Source: Martinezella calliandrae (GTDB lineage: Bacteria; Pseudomonadota; Alphaproteobacteria; Rhizobiales; Rhizobiaceae). From it: 64,000 nt of DNA. Both the position numbers and the translations under genes were made by a program. Position 1 is the stretch's first letter; each line of letters starts with the position of its first letter. Below are positions 9,285 through 19,370 of this stretch, piece by piece. The DNA is taken from assembly GCF_030272695.1 (NCBI RefSeq), contig NZ_JARFYN010000036.1, positions 23,968 to 87,967 on the forward strand, given 5' to 3'. The notes under the pieces were generated by a model. It worked only from the letters and a program-made list of their open reading frames with translations, was not told the DNA's origin and did no database searches.

Positions 9285-12200
9285 ATGGACACCGCCACTA
9301 TGGACGACACCAGCGCAAACGCTAAGGATTTGCTCTGGTACAAGGACGCCATCATCTACCAGCTGCACATCAAGTCCTTTTACGACGCTAACGGCGACGG
9401 TATTGGCGATTTCGAAGGTTTGCACCTGAAGCTCGACCACATTGCCGCGCTTGGCGTCAATGCCATTTGGCTTCTACCTTTCTTTCCGTCGCCCCGACGC
9501 GATGACGGCTACGACATCGCCGACTATCGCAATGTCAGTCCGGATTACGGGACGCTCGATGATTTCCGAAAGTTCGTCGTGGCCGCGCATCAGCGCAACA
9601 TTCGCGTGATTATCGAGCTCGTCATCAATCACACGTCCGACCAACACCCCTGGTTCCAACGTTCTCGGCAATCGCCCGCTGGAAGCCAGGAGCGGGATTT
9701 TTACCTCTGGTCGGACAATGACCAGAAATTTCCAGAGACACGCATCATCTTTCTGGACACTGAAAAGTCGAACTGGACCTTCGATCCCGTCGCCGGAGCC
9801 TACTATTGGCACCGCTTTTATTCGCACCAACCGGATCTCAATTTCGACAACCCTCTGGTGATGAAGGAGCTTATCGATGTCATGCGCTTCTGGCTTGAAA
9901 CCGGCATCGACGGCTTTCGGCTCGACGCGATCCCTTATCTTGTTGAACGTGAGGGCACCAACAACGAAAATCTTCCGGAAACCCATGTGATCCTGAAAGA
10001 GATCCGTGCGTCGCTCGATGCGACACACCCCGGCGTGATGCTCCTTGCAGAGGCAAACCAGTGGCCCGAAGATACGCGCGAATATTTCGGTGACGGCGAC
10101 GAATGCCACATGGCGTTTCATTTTCCGCTGATGCCGCGCATGTACATGGCAATTGCCAAGGAAGACCGCTTCCCGATCACCGACATCATGCGCCAAACGC
10201 CGGAAATACCCGAAACCTGCCAATGGGCGATCTTTCTTCGAAATCACGATGAGCTGACGCTCGAAATGGTGACGGACGCTGAGCGCGACTATCTGTGGGA
10301 GACCTATGCTTCCGATAAACGCGCCCGCATCAACCTCGGCATCCGTCGCCGACTGGCGCCGCTCATGGAGCGCGACCGCCGCCGCATTGAGCTCATGAAC
10401 GCGCTGTTGCTTTCAATGCCCGGAACGCCCGTCGTCTATTATGGCGACGAGATAGGCATGGGCGACAACATTTATCTCGGCGACCGCGACGGGGTGCGCA
10501 CCCCGATGCAATGGTCGCCGGACCGAAATGGCGGCTTCTCGCGGGCAGATCCGGCGCGCCTCGTGTTGCCGCCTGTCGCCGACCCGCTCTATGGCTATGA
10601 GGCATTGAACGTCGAGGCGCAGGTGTCGGACGCGCATTCTTTGTTGAACTGGACACGGCGGATGCTGGCATTGCGCGGTCGCCATAGCGCCTTCGGCAGA
10701 GGTTCATTGCATTTCCTAACGCCCAGCAACCGGCGGATTCTGGCCTATCTGCGGGAATATGGGGAAGAGGTGATCTTGTGCGTTGCAAACCTGTCGCGCG
10801 TTCCTCAGGCTGTAGAACTCGACCTGCGACAATTCGAAGGGCGTGTTCCGGTCGAGTTGACGGGCATGTCGCCGTTCCCGCCGATCGGACAGCTTACTTA
10901 CTTGCTTACCCTGCCTCCCTATGGCTTCTTCTGGTTTCAGCTCAATGCCGAGGCCGACGGACCGGCCTGGCGCACGGCGCCACCAGAGCAGCTTATCGAT
11001 TTCGTGACGGTCGTTATCAGGCGCAGCCTGACCGAGCTTGCCGAATTACCACAACACGCCGCGGCGCTGAGCAGGGACATCCTGCCGGCCTATCTATCGA
11101 AGCGACGCTGGTTCGGCGCCAAGGATCAGGCCCTGTTGGAGGCGCGGCTTGTTTCCGCGACACCAATACCGTTTGCAGATGGCATCGTGCTCGGAGAGAT
11201 CGAGGCTGTGCTGTCAGATCATGTGGAAAGCTACCAGCTGCCGCTCGCCGCCGAATGGGACGACACGGCGACCAATATACTTGGCCAGCAACTTTCCCTG
11301 GCGCGCATCCGGCAGGGCAGGCGGGTCGGATTCTTAACCGACGGATTCGCCGTCGAGACCATGGCACGCGGCATCCTCCGAGGTCTGTGTGATCGCTCGA
11401 CGGTCAGCGGACGCACCGGCACAATCGAGTTCATCGGCACCGATCGGCTCGATTGCCTGGCGCTGACAGAGGATATGCCGATCCGTTGGCTGTCGGCCGA
11501 GCAATCCAACAGTTCGCTGCTCGTCGGCGATTTGGCGATGATCAAGTTGATCCGCCACGTCTTCGTCGGCGTCCATCCGGAAGTCGAGATGACACGATAC
11601 TTGACGGAGCTTGGCTATGAGCATACTGCGCCGCTTCTCGGCGAGGTATCCCGTACAGACGGCGAGGGGCGCCGATCGACGCTCATCATCGTGCAAGGGG
11701 CAATCCGCAACCAGGGTGACGCATGGAATTGGATGCTGTCCAATCTGCGCCGTGTGGCCGATGAAATCGTCATGACCGAAGCTGCGGTCGAAGCCGTCGA
11801 CGATCAATTGCGCCCACTTTTGCATTTTATCGCCATGGTAGGCGAGCGCCTCGGAGAACTGCATGTCTTGCTGGCACAGCCGACCGAAAACGAAGCCTTT
11901 GCTCCACTCCGAGCAAAGCAGCGCGATATCGTTGTCATTGGCGAGGCCGTGACAGGCGAGATCGCCTATGCTTTTTCCAAGTTGACCGACCTTGGAGATA
12001 TTGTCGAGCCCGAGATCGCAGATCGCGTATCGATGCTGCTTTCCGACCGCGACAGGATCATCAAGTTTGCCGGCGCGCTGGCCGACGAGGTGATGGGCAC
12101 TTTGTTGACGCGCACACATGGCGATTTCCATCTCGGTCAGATCCTGGTGACGGAAGGAGACGCTGTCATCATCGATTTTGAAGGCGAACCGACTCGCAAT

Positions 12201-12578
12201 CTCGCCGAGCGCCGCGCAAAGACGAGCCCGTTGCGAGACGCTGCCGGATTGCTGCGATCGCTTGACTACCTATCGGCAACCGCCATGCTCGAAAACGACG
12301 CGATTTCCGATCATTATGACACTCGCCGAAGGCAGGTGATCCGGCGCTTCGCTGAACAGGCTGAGCGAAGTTTTCTGACGTCCTATATGGAGGCACTGGC
12401 TGCTTCGCCCGATTTGCCGAAGAGCCCCGCCAAAGTGCGGCGGACCATCGATGTCTTTCTTTTGGAGAAGGCCGCCTATGAGATCGCCTACGAGGCGAGA
12501 AACCGTCCGAAGTGGCTGCCAATCCCGCTAAGCGGATTTGCCAGCATTCTCGCACGTCTTTCGGGGAGCCGCTCATGA
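9285..12578 (+). CDS. treS: Trehalose synthase fused to maltokinase (TreS-Pep2)
   Basis: A 1097-residue bifunctional protein. Residues 1 to about 550 are a GH13 trehalose synthase that interconverts trehalose and maltose, with Asp214 (FRLDAIPY) as likely nucleophile, Glu256 (LLAEANQ) as likely acid and LRNHDELTLEM as transition-state region. From about residue 590 the protein is a Pep2-type maltokinase (YLSKRRWFGAKDQ, THGDFHLGQIL, VIIDFEGEP) that makes maltose-1-phosphate, the GlgE substrate. The fusion delivers trehalose-derived maltose straight into GlgE. The ATG at 9285 follows AGGGGAGG and lies one base after the glgE stop. The gene overlaps glgB by four bases, indicating translational coupling. 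Confidence 0.94.
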   Translation: MDTATMDDTSANAKDLLWYKDAIIYQLHIKSFYDANGDGIGDFEGLHLKLDHIAALGVNAIWLLPFFPSPRRDDGYDIADYRNVSPDYGTLDDFRKFVVAAHQRNIRVIIELVINHTSDQHPWFQRSRQSPAGSQERDFYLWSDNDQKFPETRIIFLDTEKSNWTFDPVAGAYYWHRFYSHQPDLNFDNPLVMKELIDVMRFWLETGIDGFRLDAIPYLVEREGTNNENLPETHVILKEIRASLDATHPGVMLLAEANQWPEDTREYFGDGDECHMAFHFPLMPRMYMAIAKEDRFPITDIMRQTPEIPETCQWAIFLRNHDELTLEMVTDAERDYLWETYASDKRARINLGIRRRLAPLMERDRRRIELMNALLLSMPGTPVVYYGDEIGMGDNIYLGDRDGVRTPMQWSPDRNGGFSRADPARLVLPPVADPLYGYEALNVEAQVSDAHSLLNWTRRMLALRGRHSAFGRGSLHFLTPSNRRILAYLREYGEEVILCVANLSRVPQAVELDLRQFEGRVPVELTGMSPFPPIGQLTYLLTLPPYGFFWFQLNAEADGPAWRTAPPEQLIDFVTVVIRRSLTELAELPQHAAALSRDILPAYLSKRRWFGAKDQALLEARLVSATPIPFADGIVLGEIEAVLSDHVESYQLPLAAEWDDTATNILGQQLSLARIRQGRRVGFLTDGFAVETMARGILRGLCDRSTVSGRTGTIEFIGTDRLDCLALTEDMPIRWLSAEQSNSSLLVGDLAMIKLIRHVFVGVHPEVEMTRYLTELGYEHTAPLLGEVSRTDGEGRRSTLIIVQGAIRNQGDAWNWMLSNLRRVADEIVMTEAAVEAVDDQLRPLLHFIAMVGERLGELHVLLAQPTENEAFAPLRAKQRDIVVIGEAVTGEIAYAFSKLTDLGDIVEPEIADRVSMLLSDRDRIIKFAGALADEVMGTLLTRTHGDFHLGQILVTEGDAVIIDFEGEPTRNLAERRAKTSPLRDAAGLLRSLDYLSATAMLENDAISDHYDTRRRQVIRRFAEQAERSFLTSYMEALAASPDLPKSPAKVRRTIDVFLLEKAAYEIAYEARNRPKWLPIPLSGFASILARLSGSRS

Positions 12579-14812
12579 CAGAGGCCGCGGACATTCTCTA
12601 CGGTGTGGATGCGGATGCTGTGAACGCCCTCGTCGAGGGTCGACATGGCGAACCATTTTCGATCCTTGGCATGCATCAAGGTGCCGACGGTCGCTATAGC
12701 GTCAGAGCTTTTTTTCCCGGCGCATTGCACGTTGAAATCCTCGACCGGGACACTGGCTTGCCGCTGGCCCCGGCCGAACTCGTGCATCCGGCCGGCCTGT
12801 TCGGCGCATCGCTTCTGGAACACAATGCTTATAGCCTGAGAATTCACTGGCAAGAGGCAGTTCAGGTGACGGCTGATCCATACAGGTTCGCACCGCTGCT
12901 CGGCGATCTCGATCTTCATCTAATCTCAGAAGGTACGCATTACAACTTGACGCAGGCGCTCGGCGCCAATTCCATGACAGTTGACGGCGTTGCAGGCGTC
13001 CGCTTTGCAGTTTGGGCGCCGAATGCGAGGCGCGTATCTGTCGTTGGCGACTTCAACGCCTGGGATGGGCGTCGTCATCCGATGAGGCTCCGGCCGCAGG
13101 CAGGCGTCTGGGAGATATTCATTCCGCATGTCACGGTCGGCGAACGCTACAAGTTCGAGATCCTCGATCGTTTCGGCAACCGGCTTCCCCAGAAGGCTGA
13201 TCCCGTCGCGCGGGCGGCCGAGCCGGCGCCATCGACGGCGTCAGTGGTCGCCTCGTCAGCACCCTTCCTCTGGAACGACGATGCCTGGATGGACAATCGC
13301 CGAAGCACTGATCATTTTGGCAAGCCGCTTTCGATCTATGAGGTTCATGCTGGCTCTTGGCTACGCGACATGAAAGATGGCGGCCGCGCGCTGGATTGGG
13401 CCGAGCTCTCGCAGCGGCTCGTGCCCTATGTCGAAGAAATGGGTTTCACCCATATCGAGCTGCTGCCAATCATGGAACATCCTTTCGGAGGATCCTGGGG
13501 TTATCAGCCGCTTGGTCTCTTTGCGCCGACCGGGCGCCACGGCACGCCTGAAGATTTCGCCTATTTCATCGATCGCTGCCACGAACAAGGGATTGGCGTC
13601 ATTCTGGATTGGGTGCCGGCGCATTTTCCGACAGACGTCTGGGGATTGGCGCGTTTTGATGGTACCGCGCTTTATGAGCATGAAGATCCGCGAGAGGGCT
13701 TTCACCGTGACTGGAACACGATGATCTACAACCTCGGCCGCAACGAGGTCAAAGGCTTCCTGATTGCGAGCGCCCTCGAATGGCTCAGCCGCTATCATAT
13801 AGACGGATTGCGCGTCGACGCCGTCGCCTCCATGCTCTATCGCGACTACAGCCGCCCCGAAGGCGAATGGATCCCGAACAGTCACGGCGGTCGCGAAAAC
13901 TTGGAAGCCATCGAGTTTTTCAAGCACCTGAACAGCATCGTTCACGAGTGCTATCCACATGCGCTGATGATTGCCGAGGAATCGACGGCATTTCCGAACA
14001 TCACCAAATCGGCTGCGGACGGCGGACTCGGCTTCGACATGAAGTGGAACATGGGATGGATGCATGACACGCTCCACTACATGTCCGATGACCCGGTTTA
14101 TCGAAAATATCACCACGGGTCGATGACCTTTGGCATGATCTACGCCTATAGCGAGCACTTCATCCTGCCGCTCTCGCATGACGAAGTGGTCCACGGAAAG
14201 GGGTCTTTGCTCGGCAAAATGCCCGGTGACGAATGGCAGAAGTTGGCCAATCTTCGTGCGCTTTTGGGTTTCATGTGGGGCCACCCGGGTAGGAAGCTTC
14301 TCTTCATGGGTAGTGAGATCGGTCAATTGTCGGAATGGAGCCATGATGGTTCTGTCGATTGGAACCTGCTGGACGATCCCTCTCATGCTGGCCTTCAACG
14401 CCTAGTGCGCGACTTGAACCGGATCTATCGGCATTTTCCCTGCCTACAACACGGCGATACCGCATCGGATGGCTTTGAGTGGGCGGTTGCAGATGATGCC
14501 GAAAAGTCCGTTTTGGCCATGCTCCGCTTCGATGTCGGGCGGCGGTCGGTCGCGCTCGTTGTCTCAAATTTCACGCCAATGTTCCGCAGGGGATATAGGA
14601 TAGGCGTTCCCTTCCAAGGTCGGTGGCGGCAGATACTCAACACCGATGCATCAATTTACGGTGGAGGAGGTATCGAACCTGGCGATCCCGTTGCCGACGA
14701 TTTCCCGGCGCACGGGCGCAGCCAGTCCCTTCTGCTCGATCTTGCGCCACTTTCAACCGTGATGTTTTTCGTTGACCGGCAGGAAGCGATGACTGGAAAT
14801 GAGCGATCCTAA
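12575..14812 (+). CDS. glgB: 1,4-alpha-glucan branching enzyme
   Basis: A 745-residue GH13/CBM48 branching enzyme that introduces alpha-1,6 branches into the glucan made by GlgE. An N-terminal beta-domain is followed by CBM48 (FAVWAPNARRVSVVGDFN near residue 150) and the catalytic barrel. The latter has Asp415 (LRVDAVASML) as likely nucleophile, Glu468 (IAEES) as likely acid, and PLSHDEVVHGK. Length matches the family. The ATG at 12575 overlaps the treS stop as ATGA, with GGGGAG just upstream. It converges on treZ, whose stop is 58 bp away, so this transcription unit probably ends here. Confidence 0.95.
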   Translation: MTEAADILYGVDADAVNALVEGRHGEPFSILGMHQGADGRYSVRAFFPGALHVEILDRDTGLPLAPAELVHPAGLFGASLLEHNAYSLRIHWQEAVQVTADPYRFAPLLGDLDLHLISEGTHYNLTQALGANSMTVDGVAGVRFAVWAPNARRVSVVGDFNAWDGRRHPMRLRPQAGVWEIFIPHVTVGERYKFEILDRFGNRLPQKADPVARAAEPAPSTASVVASSAPFLWNDDAWMDNRRSTDHFGKPLSIYEVHAGSWLRDMKDGGRALDWAELSQRLVPYVEEMGFTHIELLPIMEHPFGGSWGYQPLGLFAPTGRHGTPEDFAYFIDRCHEQGIGVILDWVPAHFPTDVWGLARFDGTALYEHEDPREGFHRDWNTMIYNLGRNEVKGFLIASALEWLSRYHIDGLRVDAVASMLYRDYSRPEGEWIPNSHGGRENLEAIEFFKHLNSIVHECYPHALMIAEESTAFPNITKSAADGGLGFDMKWNMGWMHDTLHYMSDDPVYRKYHHGSMTFGMIYAYSEHFILPLSHDEVVHGKGSLLGKMPGDEWQKLANLRALLGFMWGHPGRKLLFMGSEIGQLSEWSHDGSVDWNLLDDPSHAGLQRLVRDLNRIYRHFPCLQHGDTASDGFEWAVADDAEKSVLAMLRFDVGRRSVALVVSNFTPMFRRGYRIGVPFQGRWRQILNTDASIYGGGGIEPGDPVADDFPAHGRSQSLLLDLAPLSTVMFFVDRQEAMTGNERS

Positions 14813-14870
14813 AGGTTTGGGCTCGGGAGTGCGGAAATACGGTTGCTATTACCAAGGCATGTCTCGCCAG

Positions 14871-16670
14871 CTAGCAAGGCAACAACGGTCGTTCCGTCCG
14901 CGAAATCGCTGGTGAGAGGCTCCAGGCGACGGACCACGGCCCGACGGAGTCGCTTGTGACGCCGTCCGACGCAAACAACGTCTGCCCAACGATAGGCACA
15001 GCCGAAATGACGGTCTCGTTCGACAAATTGGCCATCAGATGAAGGGTTGCTCGCGCCAATTGCCAATGAACTCGTATCAGCGGGCTGTGTTTGTCGTTTG
15101 TGGCCCTGCAACAGCGCGCCTGGGTTAGGAGCGGCACAATCATTTGATATCGGATCCTTATCAGTCTTCGATAATATTCGATGAGCGCTTCGTTTGTCTC
15201 TGTTCCCTCCCAATGCAACTTCGCGCTGCGAAAGGTGGTTTCTGACGTCGGATCGAGGGCATCATCGACTTGAAACCCGGGCAGATACTTTAGCTCCTCT
15301 TTCCGACCAAGCTTCACTTTTGTGTTCAGCTCTTCGTCGAAATCGCAGAAGAAAGGAAAGGGTTGGGTTGCACCCCATTCTTCACCCATGAACAGCATTG
15401 GGATTTGCGGCGAGAGGAGATAAATGGCCGCGATGGCCTTTATCGCCTCTACAGAATGAGAGGAGACCATGCGGTCGCCTCGGGCCCGATTGCCGATCTG
15501 ATCGTGGTTTTGGATGAAGGAGACAAAGGCCGTTGGGGGGAGGTTAACGCTCGGTGATCCTCTCGGCCGGCCTCGGTACCCCATGTATTCTCCTTGAAAC
15601 GCGAAGCCTTCGCAAAGCGTGCGACGCAGGCGCGATCTATAATCGGCGTAATCCTTGTAATAGCCGAAGGTCTCGTCGGTTGCGGCAACATGGAGAGCAT
15701 GATGGATGTCGTCGTTCCATTGCGCGGTAAAATGGCGTGGCTTGCCGTCTTCATCACGAGCCAAAAGATCTGATTCATTATCCTCGTTTTCAAGGATCAG
15801 ATGGATCTGACGCTCCGGGAGCGCCCATCTGACGCGATCGGCCAGTTCAGCCAGGATATGCTGGTCGCTATCATCCTTCATGGCGTGGACGGCATCAAGC
15901 CGCAGGCCGTCCATCCGAAACTCGCTTAGCCAATAGATTGCATTCTCGATGATGAAATCGCGGACGTAACGACTGCCTTTGCCATCGTAATTCAGGCCTT
16001 TGCCCCAGAAGCTTTTGTGCTTATCGCTAAAGATCGGCGCGTAGAGCGGCAGATAGTTCCCGTCCGGCCCAAAATGGTTATAGACGACATCGAGAAGGAC
16101 ACAGATACCGCGCTCATGGGCTTTATCAACAAGCATCTTGAGATGCTCGGGGCGACCGTAGCAGCTTTCCGGTGCATACGGCAAAACGCCGTCGTAACCC
16201 CAACCATACCGACCAGGAAAATCGGCAACCGGCATGAGCTGAACGGCGGTTACACCGAGCCAATGCAAATGGTCGAGCTTTTCGATGGCTGACAGGAAGG
16301 TGCCAGCCTCGGTGAAGGCGCCAATATGAAGCTCGTAGATGACGAATTCCTCGAACGGGCGGCCCTGCCATCCTTCTGCTCGCCATCCGAATGTCGGATC
16401 GACGAGCTCACTCGGCCCGTGGACGTCGCCAGGCTGGAAGCGGGAGGCGGGATCAGGCACCTCAAGGCCGTCGGGCAGAACGAATTTGTAGCGATCGCCA
16501 GCGCTCGCATCGGCAACTTCAACGACATGCCACCCGTCTTGTCCCGGATGCATCACCCATTCACCACGCTGTTCGATCCGGACGAGCACCCGCTCCACCA
16601 AGGGCGCCCACAACCGAAATAAGACAGCATGTTCCTTGATTTTGGGTCCAAATGAGAAGCTGTGCTGCAT
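14871..16670 (-). CDS. treZ: Malto-oligosyltrehalose trehalohydrolase
   Basis: A 599-residue cytosolic GH13 enzyme that cuts trehalose off maltooligosyltrehalose, the product of TreY. A CBM48-like start (FSFGPKIKEHAVLFRLWAP) is followed by the barrel with Asp259 (LRLDAVHAM), Glu294 (LILENED) and the TreZ-type stretch WNDDIHHALHVA. The ATG at 16670 gives the usual TreZ N terminus; longer upstream extensions look unnatural. It lies on the opposite strand from the five other glycan genes, divergent from treY with 131 bp between the starts. It needs its own promoter, and its position looks like a local inversion. The last 14 residues after VAWSL appear unusual for the family. Confidence 0.92.
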   Translation of the reverse strand: MQHSFSFGPKIKEHAVLFRLWAPLVERVLVRIEQRGEWVMHPGQDGWHVVEVADASAGDRYKFVLPDGLEVPDPASRFQPGDVHGPSELVDPTFGWRAEGWQGRPFEEFVIYELHIGAFTEAGTFLSAIEKLDHLHWLGVTAVQLMPVADFPGRYGWGYDGVLPYAPESCYGRPEHLKMLVDKAHERGICVLLDVVYNHFGPDGNYLPLYAPIFSDKHKSFWGKGLNYDGKGSRYVRDFIIENAIYWLSEFRMDGLRLDAVHAMKDDSDQHILAELADRVRWALPERQIHLILENEDNESDLLARDEDGKPRHFTAQWNDDIHHALHVAATDETFGYYKDYADYRSRLRRTLCEGFAFQGEYMGYRGRPRGSPSVNLPPTAFVSFIQNHDQIGNRARGDRMVSSHSVEAIKAIAAIYLLSPQIPMLFMGEEWGATQPFPFFCDFDEELNTKVKLGRKEELKYLPGFQVDDALDPTSETTFRSAKLHWEGTETNEALIEYYRRLIRIRYQMIVPLLTQARCCRATNDKHSPLIRVHWQLARATLHLMANLSNETVISAVPIVGQTLFASDGVTSDSVGPWSVAWSLSPAISRTERPLLPC

Positions 16671-16801
16671 AATGCGATGTCCGTCGATAACATTGCCGTT
16701 CCGTGCATCTCCAACGCAATCTTGTCGGGAACAGTTCCTGGCGCGGGAACAGATCTCCCTCCACCCCGTTGGTAAAAGCGCTCCGACGTACAGAGGAAGC
16801 G
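16671..16801. promoter_or_regulatory. Divergent treZ/treY promoter region
   Basis: The 131 bp between the divergent starts of treZ and treY must hold at least one promoter in each direction. AGAGGAAG just before 16802 is the treY ribosome binding site. No clear operator was recognised. Confidence 0.4.
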
Positions 16802-19084
16802 ATGACAACGTTGACCTCCACGTACCGCCTACAATTTCGCGGCAACCTCACATTTGACCGTGCCATAGAGCTGGTTCCCTATCTAAGCGATCTCGGCATC
16901 AGTCATGTCTATGCCTCGCCGATCTTCACGGCCACGAAGGGATCGACCCATGGCTATGACGTAACGGACCAGAACGAGATCGACCCGGTACTTGGCGGTC
17001 GAGAGGGCTTCGATAGGTTCTGTGCAGCAGTGCAGCGTCAAGGGCTGGGTTTGATTTTGGATATCGTGCCCAACCATATGGCCGCTTCGGTGGAAAATGC
17101 CTGGTGGCGAGACGTTTTGCGGCATGGGTCAAAAAGCGTTTATGCCAATTATTTTGACATCGATTGGAGCCGGAAATTGACGCTGCCGCAGCTCGGAAAA
17201 TCGTTGGAGGAAGCTTTGTCTGCGGGCGAATTACAACTCCGCTACGAACCTTTGGATGGCCATATGTATCTAGCCTATTTCGATCATCTTTATCCGCTTT
17301 CAGATGAAAGCGTCGCACATGTCATGGAGCGAATTGGGAAGGAGGCGAGCCGATTGCGGGCTTTTTCCGAGGACGTCGTGGCGATGAGAAAGCTGCTGAG
17401 AAGACAGCACTGGCAGTTGCTGTGCTGGAAGGATGCCGCCCGGAATCTCAGCTACCGGCGCTTCTTTGAGGTATCAGGCCTCGTCGGCATGCGGATCGAA
17501 GATGCACGGGTATTCGACGAGACCCATCGGCTGATCATCGAATTGGTTCGTGTCGGGCAGGTTCAAGGCCTGCGCGTCGATCACATCGACGGACTGGCCG
17601 ATCCGAGGTCCTATCTCGAGCGTTTGCGGCAGGCCACCGGCCCCGACACCTTCATCGTAGTCGAGAAGATTTTGGCACGCGGCGAGACGCTGCCGGCAGA
17701 CTGGCCGGTATCGGGGACAACTGGCTACGAATTCATCGCGGCCATGGCGGACCTTTTCGTGAGCAGGGAGGGGTTAGGCAAGTTGGATGGAGCATATAAG
17801 TTCTACGGTGAAAAGGATGCGGACTTTGCCGCAGGTTTGCGCAAGGCAAAACTGTTGATGGTCGAGCGGAATTTTGCTGGAGAAACGGCGCGTTTGGCCT
17901 CGCTCGCAGGATCGATTATCCCCGATTTTAGCAGGATCGAAATACAGTCGGCACTCCGAGAGCTATTGGTCGCCTTCCCGGTCTATCGCACCTACGGCTA
18001 TCACGGGGTTGCCGCTGCAGACGATGAGGCCATTATCGACGGCACCGTCGAAAAGGCACGATCCCAATTGCCGGCCGTTGGTGCCTTGCAGGCGCTTGCC
18101 GGTCTCCTGAAAGGCGATTTTTCCGATGCGGAAGCCTTGGAGTTTCGCGTAAGATTCCAGCAATTGAGCGGGCCAGTGATGGCAAAGTCGGTCGAGGATA
18201 CGCTGTTTTATCGATGCAATCGCCTGATCGCGATGAATGAGGTCGGAGGTGACCACGATGTGCCCCCGAACGCAGTCGCTAGCTTTCATCGGCTTATGGA
18301 GGATCGCGTTCGGCGCCAAAGGCGCGGCCTTTCGGCGACGTCGACGCATGACACGAAGCGCGGAGAGGATGCCCGCGCCCGCCTTTACGGCCTCACCCAA
18401 GATCCGGAAGCCTGGATTGCGGGCGTTAAGCGATGGTGCAATATCAACTCTTCCTTCCGCCGCGGCCTTGAGGACGGGCCGGCGCCGGAGCCCAATATCG
18501 AGTGGATGCTGTATCAGGCGCTCGCTGGCGTATGGCCGGAGGATAGCGAACAAAGCGATGGAGACGAGTTAAAGGATCGGTTTGCCGCCTATGCCTTGAA
18601 AGCGATACGCGAGGCGAAACTGAGGACAGATTGGATGAATATAAATCCGGCCTATGAGGGGGCGGTGGAAGCCTACGCTGCAGCATTGCTTTCGGTTGAT
18701 AACAAGGCGTTTGCCAAGGACTTCGCACGGACCTTGAATCCCTTTGCGAATATCGGTTATCGCAACAGCTTGTCGCAACTGCTGATCAAGCTCACGGCTC
18801 CGGGCATTCCGGATATCTACCAGGGAAGCGAGGGTCTCGACTTCAGCCTGGTCGATCCGGACAATCGCAGACCGGTCGACTACCTGTCGACGTGCGCACC
18901 GGCAACAACAAATACGGCCGTATCGAAGGTAGCGTCACTGAAACGGCAAATCATCCGCAAGGTGCTCCGCTATCGTCGTAACCATCCCGTTCTTTTTCTC
19001 GAAGGCGATTATGTGCCGCTGGAGACTGAGGGGAGCGAGCGGCTAACCTCGTCGCCTTCGCTCGAGTTTACGGTCAGGAGATAG
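16802..19084 (+). CDS. treY: Malto-oligosyltrehalose synthase, frame lost near 3' end
   Basis: TreY isomerises the reducing-end glucose of linear alpha-glucans to give maltooligosyltrehalose for TreZ. The GH13_26 barrel is intact, with Asp260 (LRVDHIDGLADP) and Glu288 (VVEKIL) as likely catalytic residues, followed by SATSTHDTKRGEDARARL. The ATG at 16802 follows AGAGGAAG. The open frame stops after 760 codons, but the next-frame sequence through 19278 reads as the normal TreY C terminus. One missing G in the G-run at about 19029-19033 explains this, and restoring it would give roughly 825 residues. It may be a true mutation or a sequencing error. As written, about 65 C-terminal residues are replaced by a short aberrant tail. 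Confidence 0.85.
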   Translation: MTTLTSTYRLQFRGNLTFDRAIELVPYLSDLGISHVYASPIFTATKGSTHGYDVTDQNEIDPVLGGREGFDRFCAAVQRQGLGLILDIVPNHMAASVENAWWRDVLRHGSKSVYANYFDIDWSRKLTLPQLGKSLEEALSAGELQLRYEPLDGHMYLAYFDHLYPLSDESVAHVMERIGKEASRLRAFSEDVVAMRKLLRRQHWQLLCWKDAARNLSYRRFFEVSGLVGMRIEDARVFDETHRLIIELVRVGQVQGLRVDHIDGLADPRSYLERLRQATGPDTFIVVEKILARGETLPADWPVSGTTGYEFIAAMADLFVSREGLGKLDGAYKFYGEKDADFAAGLRKAKLLMVERNFAGETARLASLAGSIIPDFSRIEIQSALRELLVAFPVYRTYGYHGVAAADDEAIIDGTVEKARSQLPAVGALQALAGLLKGDFSDAEALEFRVRFQQLSGPVMAKSVEDTLFYRCNRLIAMNEVGGDHDVPPNAVASFHRLMEDRVRRQRRGLSATSTHDTKRGEDARARLYGLTQDPEAWIAGVKRWCNINSSFRRGLEDGPAPEPNIEWMLYQALAGVWPEDSEQSDGDELKDRFAAYALKAIREAKLRTDWMNINPAYEGAVEAYAAALLSVDNKAFAKDFARTLNPFANIGYRNSLSQLLIKLTAPGIPDIYQGSEGLDFSLVDPDNRRPVDYLSTCAPATTNTAVSKVASLKRQIIRKVLRYRRNHPVLFLEGDYVPLETEGSERLTSSPSLEFTVRR

Positions 19085-19278
19085 CAGTTACGATCGTGCC
19101 GCGTCTGATTGATCGCCCCTCTTCGGATTTCTGGAGCGACACGATTGTCATGATGCCGCAAGATCTGCGCAGCCCGATGCGCAATCTGCTGACGGACAGG
19201 CTGCCGCCGGCCGGCAATCTTCAGGCGGCTCAATTATTTGTGGACCATCCCATATCTATTCTCGTTGCGCGCAGCTGA
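19030..19278 (+). pseudogene. treY: Out-of-frame C-terminal part of TreY
   Basis: Read in the frame one base earlier than treY, this stretch encodes GERAANLVAFARVYGQEIA, then VPRLIDRP and a C terminus ending in DHPISILVARS. This is the expected TreY ending. It has no start of its own and connects to treY only if one base is restored near 19030. Confidence 0.75.
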
Positions 19279-19370
19279 CGATCCCGCCGCCGATGCGCCT
19301 GTCTAAGCCAAATGCCGGAACAAAGCGCATCATTGCGGGGTTTCCGCTAGGCATCAACGACGAGTAATCC

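Noticed and set aside
13361..14398. 345-codon minus-strand open frame
   Set aside because: Shadow of glgB, whose catalytic motifs are unmistakable on the plus strand.
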